Under the pieces are notes generated by a model that was given only the letters and a program-made list of their open reading frames with translations, did not search any database and was not told the origin of the DNA. Of a DNA stretch of 26,992 bases, positions 15,928-22,907 are shown piece after piece (within the stretch, counting starts at the first letter, position 1; the number at the start of each line of letters is the position of its first letter). Origin of the DNA: Bacteroidetes bacterium UBA1947 (GTDB lineage: Bacteria; Bacteroidota; Bacteroidia; Chitinophagales; Chitinophagaceae). The position numbers were made by a program, and so were the translations under genes. The stretch spans positions 1-26,992 of the forward strand of contig DDET01000006.1 of NCBI GenBank assembly GCA_002336915.1, read 5' to 3'.

Positions 15928-16701
15928 CTATAAACCTGCATAAGTGATGGTAAACATATTCGCATAGTTGTCAGCAATTTTATTGGCATTGCTGTCGGGT
16001 TGCGATACACTGTAGGTAGATGAAAAATCTATTTTATGCGGTTGTTTGAACATAGCTAGCATGTCAGCCTTCAAATGCACATGCGGAGTACTTGTAGCGC
16101 TAACGGTGATCGCGCTCGATAATGGCAGGGTAACACTCCTCACTGAATTGTTGAAACCGGAAAAACCACCGCAATGGAATTCAAGCAGGTGATTGGGCGA
16201 CTGTGGTGAGCCGCCCTCCATTTTTAGCATAATGTAGCCGGTGTTCCAACTCCAGAACATGCCATTGGCCGGGTCTAAAGCACCTGTTTGGGCACCGGAT
16301 GTATTGCGGTTTTTATCAACCCCTATCAAGAAACTGATCGAATCATACGTAGCGGCAGGTATATCATTCATATCAAAGCTTAAAGTAGAATGGTCTGATT
16401 CCTGCAACAGGTGATAGCTTTCGGTTTCTGTGTACGAGGCACCACCAGGGCCTTTAAGCGCAATGTTAGTAATATAATAATTGAATTTTGAGACTGTAAA
16501 GGAGTCCCCGTTCTCATTTGTATACCACTGGCTACCCAGGCTAAGACTGCTGCCACCAACGTTATTGAAAAATTCCAGCTTCACTTTACCGGGTCCTGTT
16601 GCCGGCGTAGTAGTAACGGGCGGGTCTTTCTTTTTGCATGAAGGCAGTGAAAGCAAGATGGCTAATGACAGGAGACCATATTTCAAAAGTGTATTTTTCA
16701 T
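15928..16701 (-). CDS. MbnP-like metal-binding lipoprotein (copy next to the peroxidase)
   Basis: 257 residues, lipobox SLPSC (Cys22), Lys/Pro/Thr linker, then the MbnP-like beta-sandwich: VKLEFFNNVGG near 40, YYITNIALKGPGG near 75, FLIGVDKNRNTSGAQTGALDP near 124-144, GMFWSWNTGYIMLKMEG near 147-163, LEFHCGG near 173, and HVHLKADM (207-214). MbnP family proteins bind copper using histidines near an oxidised tryptophan; Trp150/Trp152 and His207/His209 are the obvious candidates. It lies 17 bases from the MauG/MbnH-type gene, which supports a substrate-enzyme pair. Metal identity and modification are inferred from the family. Confidence 0.85.
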   Translation of the reverse strand: MKNTLLKYGLLSLAILLSLPSCKKKDPPVTTTPATGPGKVKLEFFNNVGGSSLSLGSQWYTNENGDSFTVSKFNYYITNIALKGPGGASYTETESYHLLQESDHSTLSFDMNDIPAATYDSISFLIGVDKNRNTSGAQTGALDPANGMFWSWNTGYIMLKMEGGSPQSPNHLLEFHCGGFSGFNNSVRSVTLPLSSAITVSATSTPHVHLKADMLAMFKQPHKIDFSSTYSVSQPDSNANKIADNYANMFTITYAGL

Positions 16702-16724
16702 TGTCAGAATATTTTACGATAAAA

Positions 16725-17003
16725 TTACCGTTGTGTTTGTTTGATATACTTTGCCGGTCTTGCGTTGAACGCCATCTTACAGCCTTCGCTGCAAAACCAT
16801 ACTGTATCATTGTTGTATATGGTATGATCGGTCCACTCACTACTGCGGGGCATTTCGCAAACAGGGTCCATTTGAGGCTGGCGGCCGGGTGTTGTTTTTC
16901 CCGGTTCTTTCATTGTAGTTGCAGACCCTTGCTGCTCCTTGTTGCCGTTGTTGCACGAAGTTAAGTAAAAAACGGAAAAAAATATCATTGTAATATGCTT
17001 CAT
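16725..17003 (-). CDS. YHS-domain lipoprotein, putative copper binder
   Basis: 92 residues from the ATG at 17003. A TTG at 17024 would overlap the upstream stop and lengthen the signal peptide unnecessarily. MKHITMIFFS leads to YLTSC (Cys17), an Asn/Gln/Thr/Pro linker, then a YHS domain: MDPVCEM (45-51), a short insertion, and VWFCSEGCKMAFNARPAKY (68-86). Cys49, Cys71 and Cys75 are candidate soft-metal ligands. YHS domains occur in copper ATPases and metal-handling proteins. Placement between the MbnP-like gene and an Ig-like lipoprotein within a tight operon supports a metal role at the envelope. Confidence 0.82.
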   Translation of the reverse strand: MKHITMIFFSVFYLTSCNNGNKEQQGSATTMKEPGKTTPGRQPQMDPVCEMPRSSEWTDHTIYNNDTVWFCSEGCKMAFNARPAKYIKQTQR

Positions 17004-17020
17004 TATTAGTGTTTTAGCTG

Positions 17021-17416
17021 TCAAGGTTGGTATTGAAAGGTAATATCTTTTTCGGCAGTTTTGCCGTCATGGTCTATTGCTGCAACCAACGATAGCTTCA
17101 GGGTCAGGGGCTGAGCTCCTGTGTTTATCCATTTGTCGTTTATGGTAAAATGATCGTTGTGCACATGCTCCGTGCTGTCATATAAGATGTACCCGCTTGC
17201 AGAGTCGGTGATCTTAAGTTCATATCCATGCAACTCGCTGGCGTAGCTTACATCTGCATTTATTAAGATGGTGTCACCACTGTGGTATACCTGCCCGCTG
17301 AGGGGAGAGCTAATATTTATGGTAACATCTGCCGGGCCAGCAACGGTGTTATTTTTCTTCTGGCAGCTAAATAAACTTGTAAGTAAAACAGCTGTCATTA
17401 GTATTCCTGATCTCAT
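17021..17416 (-). CDS. Ig-like lipoprotein in the metal operon
   Basis: 131 residues. MRSGILMTAV leads to SLFSC (Cys18), then one Ig-like beta-sandwich: VTINISSPLSGQVYHSGDTILINADVSY, LHGYELKITD, HVHNDHFTIND (His-rich, a possible metal site), TLKLSLVAAIDHDGKTAEKDITFQY. It resembles the DUF4625-type small lipoproteins of Bacteroidota, but I am not certain of the family. It starts 11 bases downstream of the beta-barrel gene and is followed closely by the YHS gene, so it is very probably co-transcribed with them. A substrate-capture or scaffold role in metal handling is inference. Confidence 0.75.
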   Translation of the reverse strand: MRSGILMTAVLLTSLFSCQKKNNTVAGPADVTINISSPLSGQVYHSGDTILINADVSYASELHGYELKITDSASGYILYDSTEHVHNDHFTINDKWINTGAQPLTLKLSLVAAIDHDGKTAEKDITFQYQP

Positions 17417-17427
17417 AGCTCATGTTT

Positions 17428-18351
17428 TTAAAAAAGTACAAAAATTCCTGCCTCTGTTTTTTGGTTAGCGGTCACGTAACCGGAGCCATAATATTGACTG
17501 AGCGGTATCTGGTAATTTACTCTTAAGCCAATTTTTTTGTAGTATGCCTGTACACCAATATTACCAAAGCAAAGGTAACCGCCGCTTTGCTCGTTCAGCC
17601 ATTTTTTCCTGTAGTTATCATAGTCGTGCAGGGTATACTCATAGCGGAGGCCTGCCTGTGGCAGCAGGCTAATACCATGTTTGAACTGTAGGGAGTAGTA
17701 ACCCAGCAGCCCCGCATTCAGACGGTTGCCGTATTTGAAATTGTCGCTGTTTGCGGTGGTGAATGTATAAGCGCAGTCCAGGTTAATACCTTGCTTTTTA
17801 TATCGCAGGGTATAGTTTGTATTGATGACAAAATCCCATGAGCCGGTACCGGGTTGCTGGTTGGGCAGGCCAAGTCGATCGGGGGCAGTAAGTCCTGTAT
17901 TATGGCCGGTTGGCAGCTTTATTCCGCCACCTGCTATTAGCTGGTGTCCCCGGTTTTTTGCAATACCCTCATCTTTTATTATTACCCGGTTTACCAGCGT
18001 AGATATATCTCCAAGGCCTGAGCTTGAAGACCGCAGACCATCTGCATTGTCAACATTATAGTGATAAGGAACAAACAAAAATGCCTGCCAGCGCCTGCCT
18101 ATATTGTACCTGCCCCAAACCTGGAAGGTGTTGTAATAATCCTGCGAATGTTCATCGGGCCTGCCCGCAAAAAGGGATGGATGTGTGCTGCCGAAACTGC
18201 TGTACTGGTATTGAATACCAGCGAAGTTCCAATGGAATTGCGGCAGTATGCCCAGGTATTGATTGCTAGCTGAGCAGCCACATACATCGCAGGCATTTAC
18301 CTGCGATGTTGCTGCCAATGTAATGAGCAATATAATCAGCGTTCGTCTCAT
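17428..18351 (-). CDS. Outer-membrane beta-barrel protein with N-terminal CDVCGC motif
   Basis: 307 residues. Signal peptide MRRTLIILLI... to about Ala20, so the mature protein starts with CDVCGC (21-26), a metal-ligand-like cluster. The rest alternates amphipathic strands and turns typical of an outer-membrane beta-barrel (FAGIQYQYSSFG, VWGRYNIGRRWQAFLFVPYHYN, LIAGGGIKLPTG, LLGYYSLQFKHGISLLPQAGLRYEYTL), ending in an aromatic residue (AGIFVLF) as barrel substrates usually do. Similar CDVCGC barrels are often annotated simply as transporter in this phylum. It lies 17 bases after the MbnP-like gene. Role inferred: passage or sensing of metal across the outer membrane. Confidence 0.78.
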   Translation of the reverse strand: MRRTLIILLITLAATSQVNACDVCGCSASNQYLGILPQFHWNFAGIQYQYSSFGSTHPSLFAGRPDEHSQDYYNTFQVWGRYNIGRRWQAFLFVPYHYNVDNADGLRSSSSGLGDISTLVNRVIIKDEGIAKNRGHQLIAGGGIKLPTGHNTGLTAPDRLGLPNQQPGTGSWDFVINTNYTLRYKKQGINLDCAYTFTTANSDNFKYGNRLNAGLLGYYSLQFKHGISLLPQAGLRYEYTLHDYDNYRKKWLNEQSGGYLCFGNIGVQAYYKKIGLRVNYQIPLSQYYGSGYVTANQKTEAGIFVLF

Positions 18352-18368
18352 GTTGTTAGAGGTTTATG

Positions 18369-19148
18369 CTAATCCTCGTAAGAAAACATCGCAGGGATGT
18401 TATTGTTGATCATCGTTCCGATAGCTGTTGAATTGCTTACTATATTTGGCACGGACAGGCTAGCGTTGTTGTTGAGTTGCACACCGGTGAACAGCTTGCT
18501 ATAATCTATCGTGAGGTGTATGTATTGGGGAATGTCTTTTTTGCATTCGTACACAGGGTCGTGATCAGGCATAGTAACTTCCTTATAAGCAAGTCCTGTA
18601 CCCAGTTTATACAAAAATGGCTGCATATCTGCGTCTGAGCCATCGGCATTAGTGGTGGTGTCTATCCTTCCTTCAAAATTGACGAAGATATAACCGCTTG
18701 CAGACGTTGCGGGGCTAAACCACATATCCTGGTGATCAAGTGCGGGCATAGATATGGATGGAATTTGCCCTGCGGCGGAATCAAGGCCTACGTGAAAACG
18801 GACAGATCTATAATTACCTGCGGGCACATTGCCAAGCGCATATATTTCGGTCTCGAGAACCTTGAGTACCAACGAGCCGGCGATATTATAGATAGAGCCA
18901 TCAGTTTTTATAAGCTGCACATGCGAAATATAAAGCTGTGCAAAACTTGTCGAAATTTTGCGGCCGGCACTAGTAGTGTATATTTCGTTATAGGCCTCTA
19001 CCTCGTTTGTATCGAGATTGGTATGCAGGTGCAGGTATAGTGCTGTGCTGTCAACAGCCGGTGTTACAGGTGTACTATCGTGATGCTTGCCGCATGCTGA
19101 TAGCAAAAGCAGCAGTGCAGCAAAAGAGAAAATGCTTACTTGTTTCAT
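18369..19148 (-). CDS. Second MbnP-like lipoprotein
   Basis: 259 residues, lipobox LLSAC (Cys19), followed by a His-rich start (GKHHDS). The MbnP-like layout is present: LYLHLHTNLDT near 37-47, AQLYISHVQLIKTDGSIY near 70-87, RFHVGLDSAAGQIP near 117-130, ALDHQDMWFSPATSASGYIFVNFEGRID near 136-163, and a C-terminal IHLTIDYSKLF strand near 210-220. Unlike the copy at 15928-16701 it has only one tryptophan (Trp143) and a Cys202 in place of the LEFHCGG motif. It opens the contiguous six-gene run ending at 14852. Two MbnP-like proteins served by one peroxidase is the notable feature. Confidence 0.78.
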   Translation of the reverse strand: MKQVSIFSFAALLLLLSACGKHHDSTPVTPAVDSTALYLHLHTNLDTNEVEAYNEIYTTSAGRKISTSFAQLYISHVQLIKTDGSIYNIAGSLVLKVLETEIYALGNVPAGNYRSVRFHVGLDSAAGQIPSISMPALDHQDMWFSPATSASGYIFVNFEGRIDTTTNADGSDADMQPFLYKLGTGLAYKEVTMPDHDPVYECKKDIPQYIHLTIDYSKLFTGVQLNNNASLSVPNIVSNSTAIGTMINNNIPAMFSYED

Positions 19149-19199
19149 GCAATTGAATTTTTTTAAAACTTGGGTTAATTAAATAAAAGTGACTCGCTT

Positions 19200-19259
19200 C
19201 CAGATCGTCTAAAAGCTGCAGGCTACGGCAGTTCCGCGATGCGGCAATGGCCGATCTGG
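19200..19259. repeat. 8-bp inverted repeat in the leader before the second MbnP-like gene
   Basis: CCAGATCG (19200-19207) and CGATCTGG (19252-19259) are perfect inverted arms 44 bases apart, inside the 199-base gap between the small Cys-rich gene and the MbnP-like gene. Could be part of a structured 5' leader or an operator; no known RNA motif recognised. The rest of this gap holds no gene I support. Confidence 0.45.
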
Positions 19260-19347
19260 TAGAACGCGTATCAATTGTTACGCTGAAAAAGCGCAGGGTG
19301 CAGTCTAAAACCTGGAAAAGGAAATAAGCCAATAATGGCTATACAGA

Positions 19348-19734
19348 TTAGCAAAGTGCAGATGGCGGATGGAAAATATTGCTAAGCGGCAGGTAGCCGT
19401 ACATATGCTGCATAGCTGCATTATAAGTATGGGTATCACACTTAGGCAGGTATGGGAGTTTCATTTTTTGTGGAACTACAAATTCAGCCAGCTCTGTCTT
19501 GTTGTTCTTACCCGGGGCCTGTTTGCTGCTGCCGTCGTTGCTATCATCCGCTTTTTTAAGCTGTTTCCTAAGAAAGCATTTGCCGCAGCATTTCATTTTA
19601 GGGTTCTTACGATTCTCACAGAGATTTTTGGCAATGTAGTCCTTGTTCAACTCGTACCAGCCTACGATAGCCACCTTCACCATACACTGGAATGTAAGGC
19701 TGAGCATGAGTAATATGGCTACTGCGGTACGCAT
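19348..19734 (-). CDS. Small Cys-rich membrane or secreted protein heading the metal operon
   Basis: 128 residues. N-terminal hydrophobic segment (about 3-25) that is a signal peptide or membrane anchor, then WYELNKDYIAKNLCENRKNPKMKCCGKCFLRKQLKK (26-61) with Cys39, Cys49, Cys50 and Cys53. This Cys pattern belongs to a conserved uncharacterised Bacteroidota family that I recall near metal-related genes. A variable linker follows, then a hydrophobic, Pro-rich C-terminus with Cys99 and Cys128. It lies 199 bases upstream of the MbnP-like gene, on the same strand. A metal-responsive or metal-delivery role is inferred from the cysteines and context. Confidence 0.72.
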   Translation of the reverse strand: MRTAVAILLMLSLTFQCMVKVAIVGWYELNKDYIAKNLCENRKNPKMKCCGKCFLRKQLKKADDSNDGSSKQAPGKNNKTELAEFVVPQKMKLPYLPKCDTHTYNAAMQHMYGYLPLSNIFHPPSALC

Positions 19735-19741
19735 TGTAAAG

Positions 19742-19749
19742 CAAAGCTA
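19742..19749 (-). promoter_or_regulatory. Perfect -7 element (TAGCTTTG) ahead of the metal operon
   Basis: CAAAGCTA on the plus strand reads TAGCTTTG on the minus strand, an exact TAnnTTTG. It lies only 7 bases before the ATG at 19734, implying a very short leader. No good -33 box is visible. Confidence 0.4.
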
Positions 19750-19801
19750 CGGAAGAAAGGTTAAGAATAAGACGATTTTGGTCATCAATTCCTTTCGCCC
19801 T

Positions 19802-19829
19802 AAAAAAAAGCCGGGCATAAAGCCCGGCT
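19802..19829 (-). terminator. Rho-independent terminator of the lipoprotein gene ending at 19853
   Basis: AGCCGGGC / GCCCGGCT stem (8 bp) with a 5-base loop. Read on the minus strand it is followed by eight T residues (complement of A run 19802-19809), 24 bases after the stop. Confidence 0.92.
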
Positions 19830-19852
19830 CTTAAGTTTTAGAATATTGTTAA

Positions 19853-20551
19853 TTACCTGATCAATGTAAAGTTGCAATAAGTGGTGATGTTGGTAGTGCT
19901 GGTCTGGTGGAAATCCACATTGATGGTGTTAGATGTGAAAGTACCTGAACCTGCAACCTGTATGCCGTTTGGCAGTAACTGGTTAGGAATAGTAAGTGTA
20001 TTGTTAGCACAGTTGATGTCGGCATATACCTGGTAAGGCATATCGGCAAAGTTCTGGAACACAACCCTGTTAGCAGCAGCAGTAGAATTAACTACGTTAT
20101 CTGTGTACTGATAGTTTTGGTTACCGCAACCTGTAGTACCCTGGCTGAAGAATCCTAAGATACCGCAATTAGCAGGAGTTAAGATATGCAGGTTGAAGGT
20201 GTAAGTCCTGTCACCAGTCTGAGAACCATGAGCGATCAATTTGATCACATAGTTACCAGGAACGCCATAATGATCGGTAAATACAACAGTAGCGTTGAAG
20301 TTAGGCGTACCCGTAGTTGGGTTAAGGTCGGCAGTAACACCTGCTGGCAGACCCCATATGGCCAAAGTAACATTTTCCTGTATTGGTCCGGAGTACTGTA
20401 CCAAAAGGTCAAGCTGGTCATCCTGTCCTTGCTGAACGGTTACATCATGGAGACCATTAACAATGTAGGTCGTAGGATTGCTATTAGTACTTTTCCTACA
20501 AGCTGAAAATGCAACGCAAAGCAGCGCAAATAGTAGATAAGCTTTTCTCAT
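19853..20551 (-). CDS. Ig-like repeat surface lipoprotein, paralogue 4 (one repeat)
   Basis: 232 residues. MRKAYLLFALLCVAFSAC gives a lipobox at Cys18. One Ig-like repeat follows (GLHDVTVQQGQDDQL ... GLPAGVTADLNPTTGTPNF ... FTDHYGVPGNYVIKLIAHG), then the Cys-containing C-terminal domain. From LTPANCG to the C-terminus it differs from the protein encoded at 1764-2786 at only three of about 109 residues, yet the two genes carry many silent differences. It is isolated from the other three paralogues by 17 kb, with its own strong terminator and a possible promoter (TATTTTTA on the minus strand, 20587-20580). Function unknown; surface exposed by analogy. Confidence 0.9.
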   Translation of the reverse strand: MRKAYLLFALLCVAFSACRKSTNSNPTTYIVNGLHDVTVQQGQDDQLDLLVQYSGPIQENVTLAIWGLPAGVTADLNPTTGTPNFNATVVFTDHYGVPGNYVIKLIAHGSQTGDRTYTFNLHILTPANCGILGFFSQGTTGCGNQNYQYTDNVVNSTAAANRVVFQNFADMPYQVYADINCANNTLTIPNQLLPNGIQVAGSGTFTSNTINVDFHQTSTTNITTYCNFTLIR

Positions 20552-20950
20552 AAAGTTGTTTTTATATAATTATCGGCGTTAAAAATAATATACGGTTTCC
20601 TTACTTGCAACAAATTTTGCCACTTCTTTCATAAAAATAGTAGAATAAAAATAAAAAACGAAGGTTTTTTGAATAAATATTGAGGAAGGTAAAATAAAAA
20701 AGCTCAACCATCAGGCTTCAAAAGCCTTTACCATGGCGGTTTTCACATGCGTTAACCAAGGCCTTTAGCTGCCATGTATGGTTAAAAAAATATTTTCAGG
20801 ATTTTAGCGCCTGAGCTACAATTAACGAAAAATTCTTGCGCAAAATTATTAAAAAGTGCTGCCAAAATATATAGGGCCGGTCGAAAAGTGCATAAAATGT
20901 GGATAACCCTACAGCTATACCACTATAAAAGAAAGTAATCTTAATAATAG
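20552..20950. other. AT-rich intergenic region without a gene
   Basis: Roughly 400 bases between divergent genes. No convincing frame. It contains one exact DnaA-box sequence, TGTGGATAA at 20898-20906, and imperfect inverted sequence around 20715-20790 (AAAGCCTTT, CCATGG, AAGGCCTTT). A single box is not evidence of an origin. Confidence 0.6.
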
Positions 20951-20969
20951 ATGTATATACATACATTTG
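20951..20969 (+). promoter_or_regulatory. YceI promoter with overlapping 12-bp palindrome
   Basis: TACATTTG (20962-20969) is an exact -7 element. Directly overlapping it is the palindrome ATGTATATACAT (20951-20962), a plausible operator. The element lies 23 bases before the ATG at 20993 and falls inside a longer open frame beginning at 20951, which argues against that longer start. Confidence 0.55.
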
Positions 20970-20992
20970 TGAAAACAAACAGAGATAACAAG

Positions 20993-21616
20993 ATGAAACA
21001 AGTCAGGATCCTCACAGTATTGGCCCTTGCGGCGTTCAGTATTTCGGCAAACGCGAAGAAAGTACCGGAGAAAACCCAGCCGGCAGCAGCATCGGCATGG
21101 AAAGTGGATGCGAGCCACACATCAGTGAAATTTAAGGTTTCGCACCTTACCGTATCCGAGGTGGAAGGCAAGTTCAAAGTATTTAACGGCAGCATAGATG
21201 CGCCTGCTCCGGACTTTAATAATGCGAAGGTGAACTTTACCGTGGATGTGAACAGCATTAATACAGATGATGAGAACAGGGACAAGCACCTGAAGAGCGA
21301 CGACTTTTTTAATGCAGAGAAATACCCTGCTATGAGCTTTACCAGCACTTCATTTAAGAAAGTGAAGGGTAATATATATTACCTGGAGGGCAATCTTACC
21401 ATACGTGATGTGACAAAGAAGGTAAAATTCGCAGTACTCTATGGGGGAACGGTAAAGGACCCATGGGGCAATATTAAAACAGGATTTAAGGCAACAGGCA
21501 AAATAAGCCGTAAAGAATACGGGCTGAAATGGAATACGCTCACGGAGGCAGGGGGCGCGGTAGTGGGTGATGAAGTGAGTATGGCTCTGGACCTTGAATT
21601 TGCGAAGCAGAAATAG
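20993..21616 (+). CDS. YceI-family periplasmic lipid-binding protein
   Basis: 207 residues from the ATG at 20993, chosen because MKQVRILTVLALAAFSISANA is a clean signal peptide and a promoter -7 box sits in the upstream 14 codons. The YceI lipocalin-like barrel follows: WKVDASHTSVKFKVSHLTVSEVEGKF, FTVDVNSINTDDENRDKHLKSDDFFNAEKYPAMSFTSTSF, NLTIRDVTKKVKFAV, and GFKATGKISRKEYGLKWN. Family members bind polyisoprenoid or other amphipathic ligands in the periplasm and are often linked to stress or electron transport. Monocistronic, closed by a strong terminator. Confidence 0.93.
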   Translation: MKQVRILTVLALAAFSISANAKKVPEKTQPAAASAWKVDASHTSVKFKVSHLTVSEVEGKFKVFNGSIDAPAPDFNNAKVNFTVDVNSINTDDENRDKHLKSDDFFNAEKYPAMSFTSTSFKKVKGNIYYLEGNLTIRDVTKKVKFAVLYGGTVKDPWGNIKTGFKATGKISRKEYGLKWNTLTEAGGAVVGDEVSMALDLEFAKQK

Positions 21617-21660
21617 ATGAGATAAAGGCTTTGGGAGAGGCATTTGCCGAATTCGCGCTG

Positions 21661-21688
21661 ATACCCCCGCTACTGGCGGGGGTATTTT
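21661..21688 (+). terminator. Rho-independent terminator after the YceI gene
   Basis: ATACCCCCGC and GCGGGGGTAT form a 10-bp stem around TACTG, followed by TTTTAATTAT, 44 bases after the stop at 21616. Confidence 0.92.
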
Positions 21689-21722
21689 AATTATATAAAA
21701 TGCTTATAAGGCTTAAATTACG

Positions 21723-21730
21723 TACCTTTG
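21723..21730 (+). promoter_or_regulatory. Perfect -7 element (TACCTTTG) for the small gene at 21746
   Basis: Exact TAnnTTTG 15 bases before the ATG, giving a short leader of about a dozen bases. No TTTG is seen at the -33 spacing. Confidence 0.5.
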
Positions 21731-21745
21731 CCCAAAGTTTGACTT

Positions 21746-21979
21746 ATGAGTGACAAAAGAAAAGTGTTCAATAAGGCAAAAGAGATCCATTACAAACTGG
21801 GTGGAGATAAGCCTCAGGTGCCTGTTACAAGAATAGCTAGTGAATTAGCCCTTACTTACGACGAAGTCAAAGAGCATCTAACCATGTTAAAGACACTGCG
21901 CCTCGTCAAATTCTTTGATGATAAAACGCAGGATGCAGTACAGGTTACTAAAGTAGGCCTCTCTACTAAAGTAGGTTAA
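21746..21979 (+). CDS. Small helix-turn-helix-like protein
   Basis: 77 residues with no signal peptide. The segment VPVTRIASELALTYDEVKEHLTMLKTLRLVKFFDD (about 26-60) has the helix-turn-helix-wing pattern of a small winged-helix domain (first helix, IASEL, EVKEHLTMLKTL, then a short beta wing VKFFDDKTQDAVQVTKVG). Possibly a transcription regulator of its own promoter; no sequence-family name is certain. It stands alone between the YceI terminator and a convergent gene. A hairpin-prone sequence near 22012-22028 may end both. Confidence 0.65.
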   Translation: MSDKRKVFNKAKEIHYKLGGDKPQVPVTRIASELALTYDEVKEHLTMLKTLRLVKFFDDKTQDAVQVTKVGLSTKVG

Positions 21980-22065
21980 GCTGTTACGCTCTTAATTTTA
22001 ATACTATACAATTTACTGTAAAGTAAACTGCAGTACCTTCTTATAAGCTCATTTTCCGGGAAAGC

Positions 22066-22761
22066 TCATTTCATTGCCTGTGGTATGCTATTAAATACAG
22101 GCTTTGCATTAAAATATAACCCTGCTATGTTATCACTATTGTCCTTAATGCCCAGGTAGCTGCAGTCGTTACCGGAGAGCAACTGGTTTCCATTATAATC
22201 ATAGCCCAGCATTTTTATCATTGCGTATTCGTCGGGCAGGGATATCACGTGGAAGGCTGTTTCCTTAGAGAGGCCATCGCCGGTGGAAAGTATGGTCAAT
22301 GCTATATTTCTTACTTTATCGAGATATATATGCGCGGTAAGGCTGTCGCCAAGTTCTTTGCTCGCTATATATACCATGTTCAGCTTTTTCAGGTCGAAGG
22401 GAAAACTTTCCAGGTATTTCTTACTGTGCGTTACGATATTCTGAAGGTCAGCCGGGGCAAGCGCATCTTTTGAAAATATAGCCCTTAATTCTTCGTCCTC
22501 GATGGTGAAGCCTGTAAAAGGATTATATTCCTGCTGCAGGGAATAGCCATAGTATAACATCCTGAACTCCCTTGGTGAGATAGTGCTGTCATTATCCCTA
22601 TATCGCTTCAGTAATTTGGGATAATAAAATGCTGAATTATGATCAGTTGTCATGTCGTTTATAGAACCATAATCAGGTACCTGGAAGGATGCCTCGTCCT
22701 GGGCATAGAGGCCGCCTGCGGAGAGCAATAAAAGAGCTAAAAAAAATATCGTCCTGCACAT
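22066..22761 (-). CDS. Exported DUF4919-like protein
   Basis: 231 residues from the ATG at 22761. A second in-frame ATG at 22785 adds eight residues and cannot be excluded. MCRTIFFLALLLLSAGGLYAQ is a typical signal peptide ending in AQ. The mature part reads YYPKLLKRYRDNDSTISPREFRMLYYGYSLQQEYNPF, then helical segments (LRAIFSKDALAPADLQNIVTHSKKYLE; AHIYLDKVRNIALTILSTGDGLSKETAFHVIS), matching my memory of the DUF4919 family in Bacteroidota. It is helical, tetratricopeptide-like in feel. Function unknown; predicted periplasmic. Confidence 0.78.
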   Translation of the reverse strand: MCRTIFFLALLLLSAGGLYAQDEASFQVPDYGSINDMTTDHNSAFYYPKLLKRYRDNDSTISPREFRMLYYGYSLQQEYNPFTGFTIEDEELRAIFSKDALAPADLQNIVTHSKKYLESFPFDLKKLNMVYIASKELGDSLTAHIYLDKVRNIALTILSTGDGLSKETAFHVISLPDEYAMIKMLGYDYNGNQLLSGNDCSYLGIKDNSDNIAGLYFNAKPVFNSIPQAMK

Positions 22762-22881
22762 AAACCATTCTTTAAGGTTATACAATCGTCTTTTACACCT
22801 ATACTTACGATAACGTAAAACAGGCAGTTTTAATTATTCGATAAATACCTTGCCAAGGGAATTTTAACAAAGACAGAAGCC

Positions 22882-22889
22882 TATTTTTG
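22882..22889 (+). promoter_or_regulatory. Perfect -7 element (TATTTTTG) for the GNAT-like gene
   Basis: Exact TAnnTTTG ending 18 bases before the GTG at 22908. It overlaps a TTG at 22887 that would otherwise be an upstream start, so transcription would begin after that TTG and the GTG is the likelier start. Confidence 0.5.
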
Positions 22890-22907
22890 TATCATAATCA
22901 TATAAGG

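Noticed and set aside
19075..19332. 85-codon minus-strand frame between the Cys-rich gene and the MbnP-like gene
   Set aside because: Overlaps the start of the MbnP-like gene in another frame and lacks signal, domain or protein-like composition.
20898..20906. Exact DnaA box TGTGGATAA in an AT-rich intergenic region, possible oriC
   Set aside because: Single box, with no cluster of boxes, no dnaA, gidA or similar neighbour genes. Not enough for an origin call.
22044..22072. Direct repeat AAGCTCATTT, 18 bases apart
   Set aside because: Only 10 bases, in a convergent intergenic end; no structure or known function.
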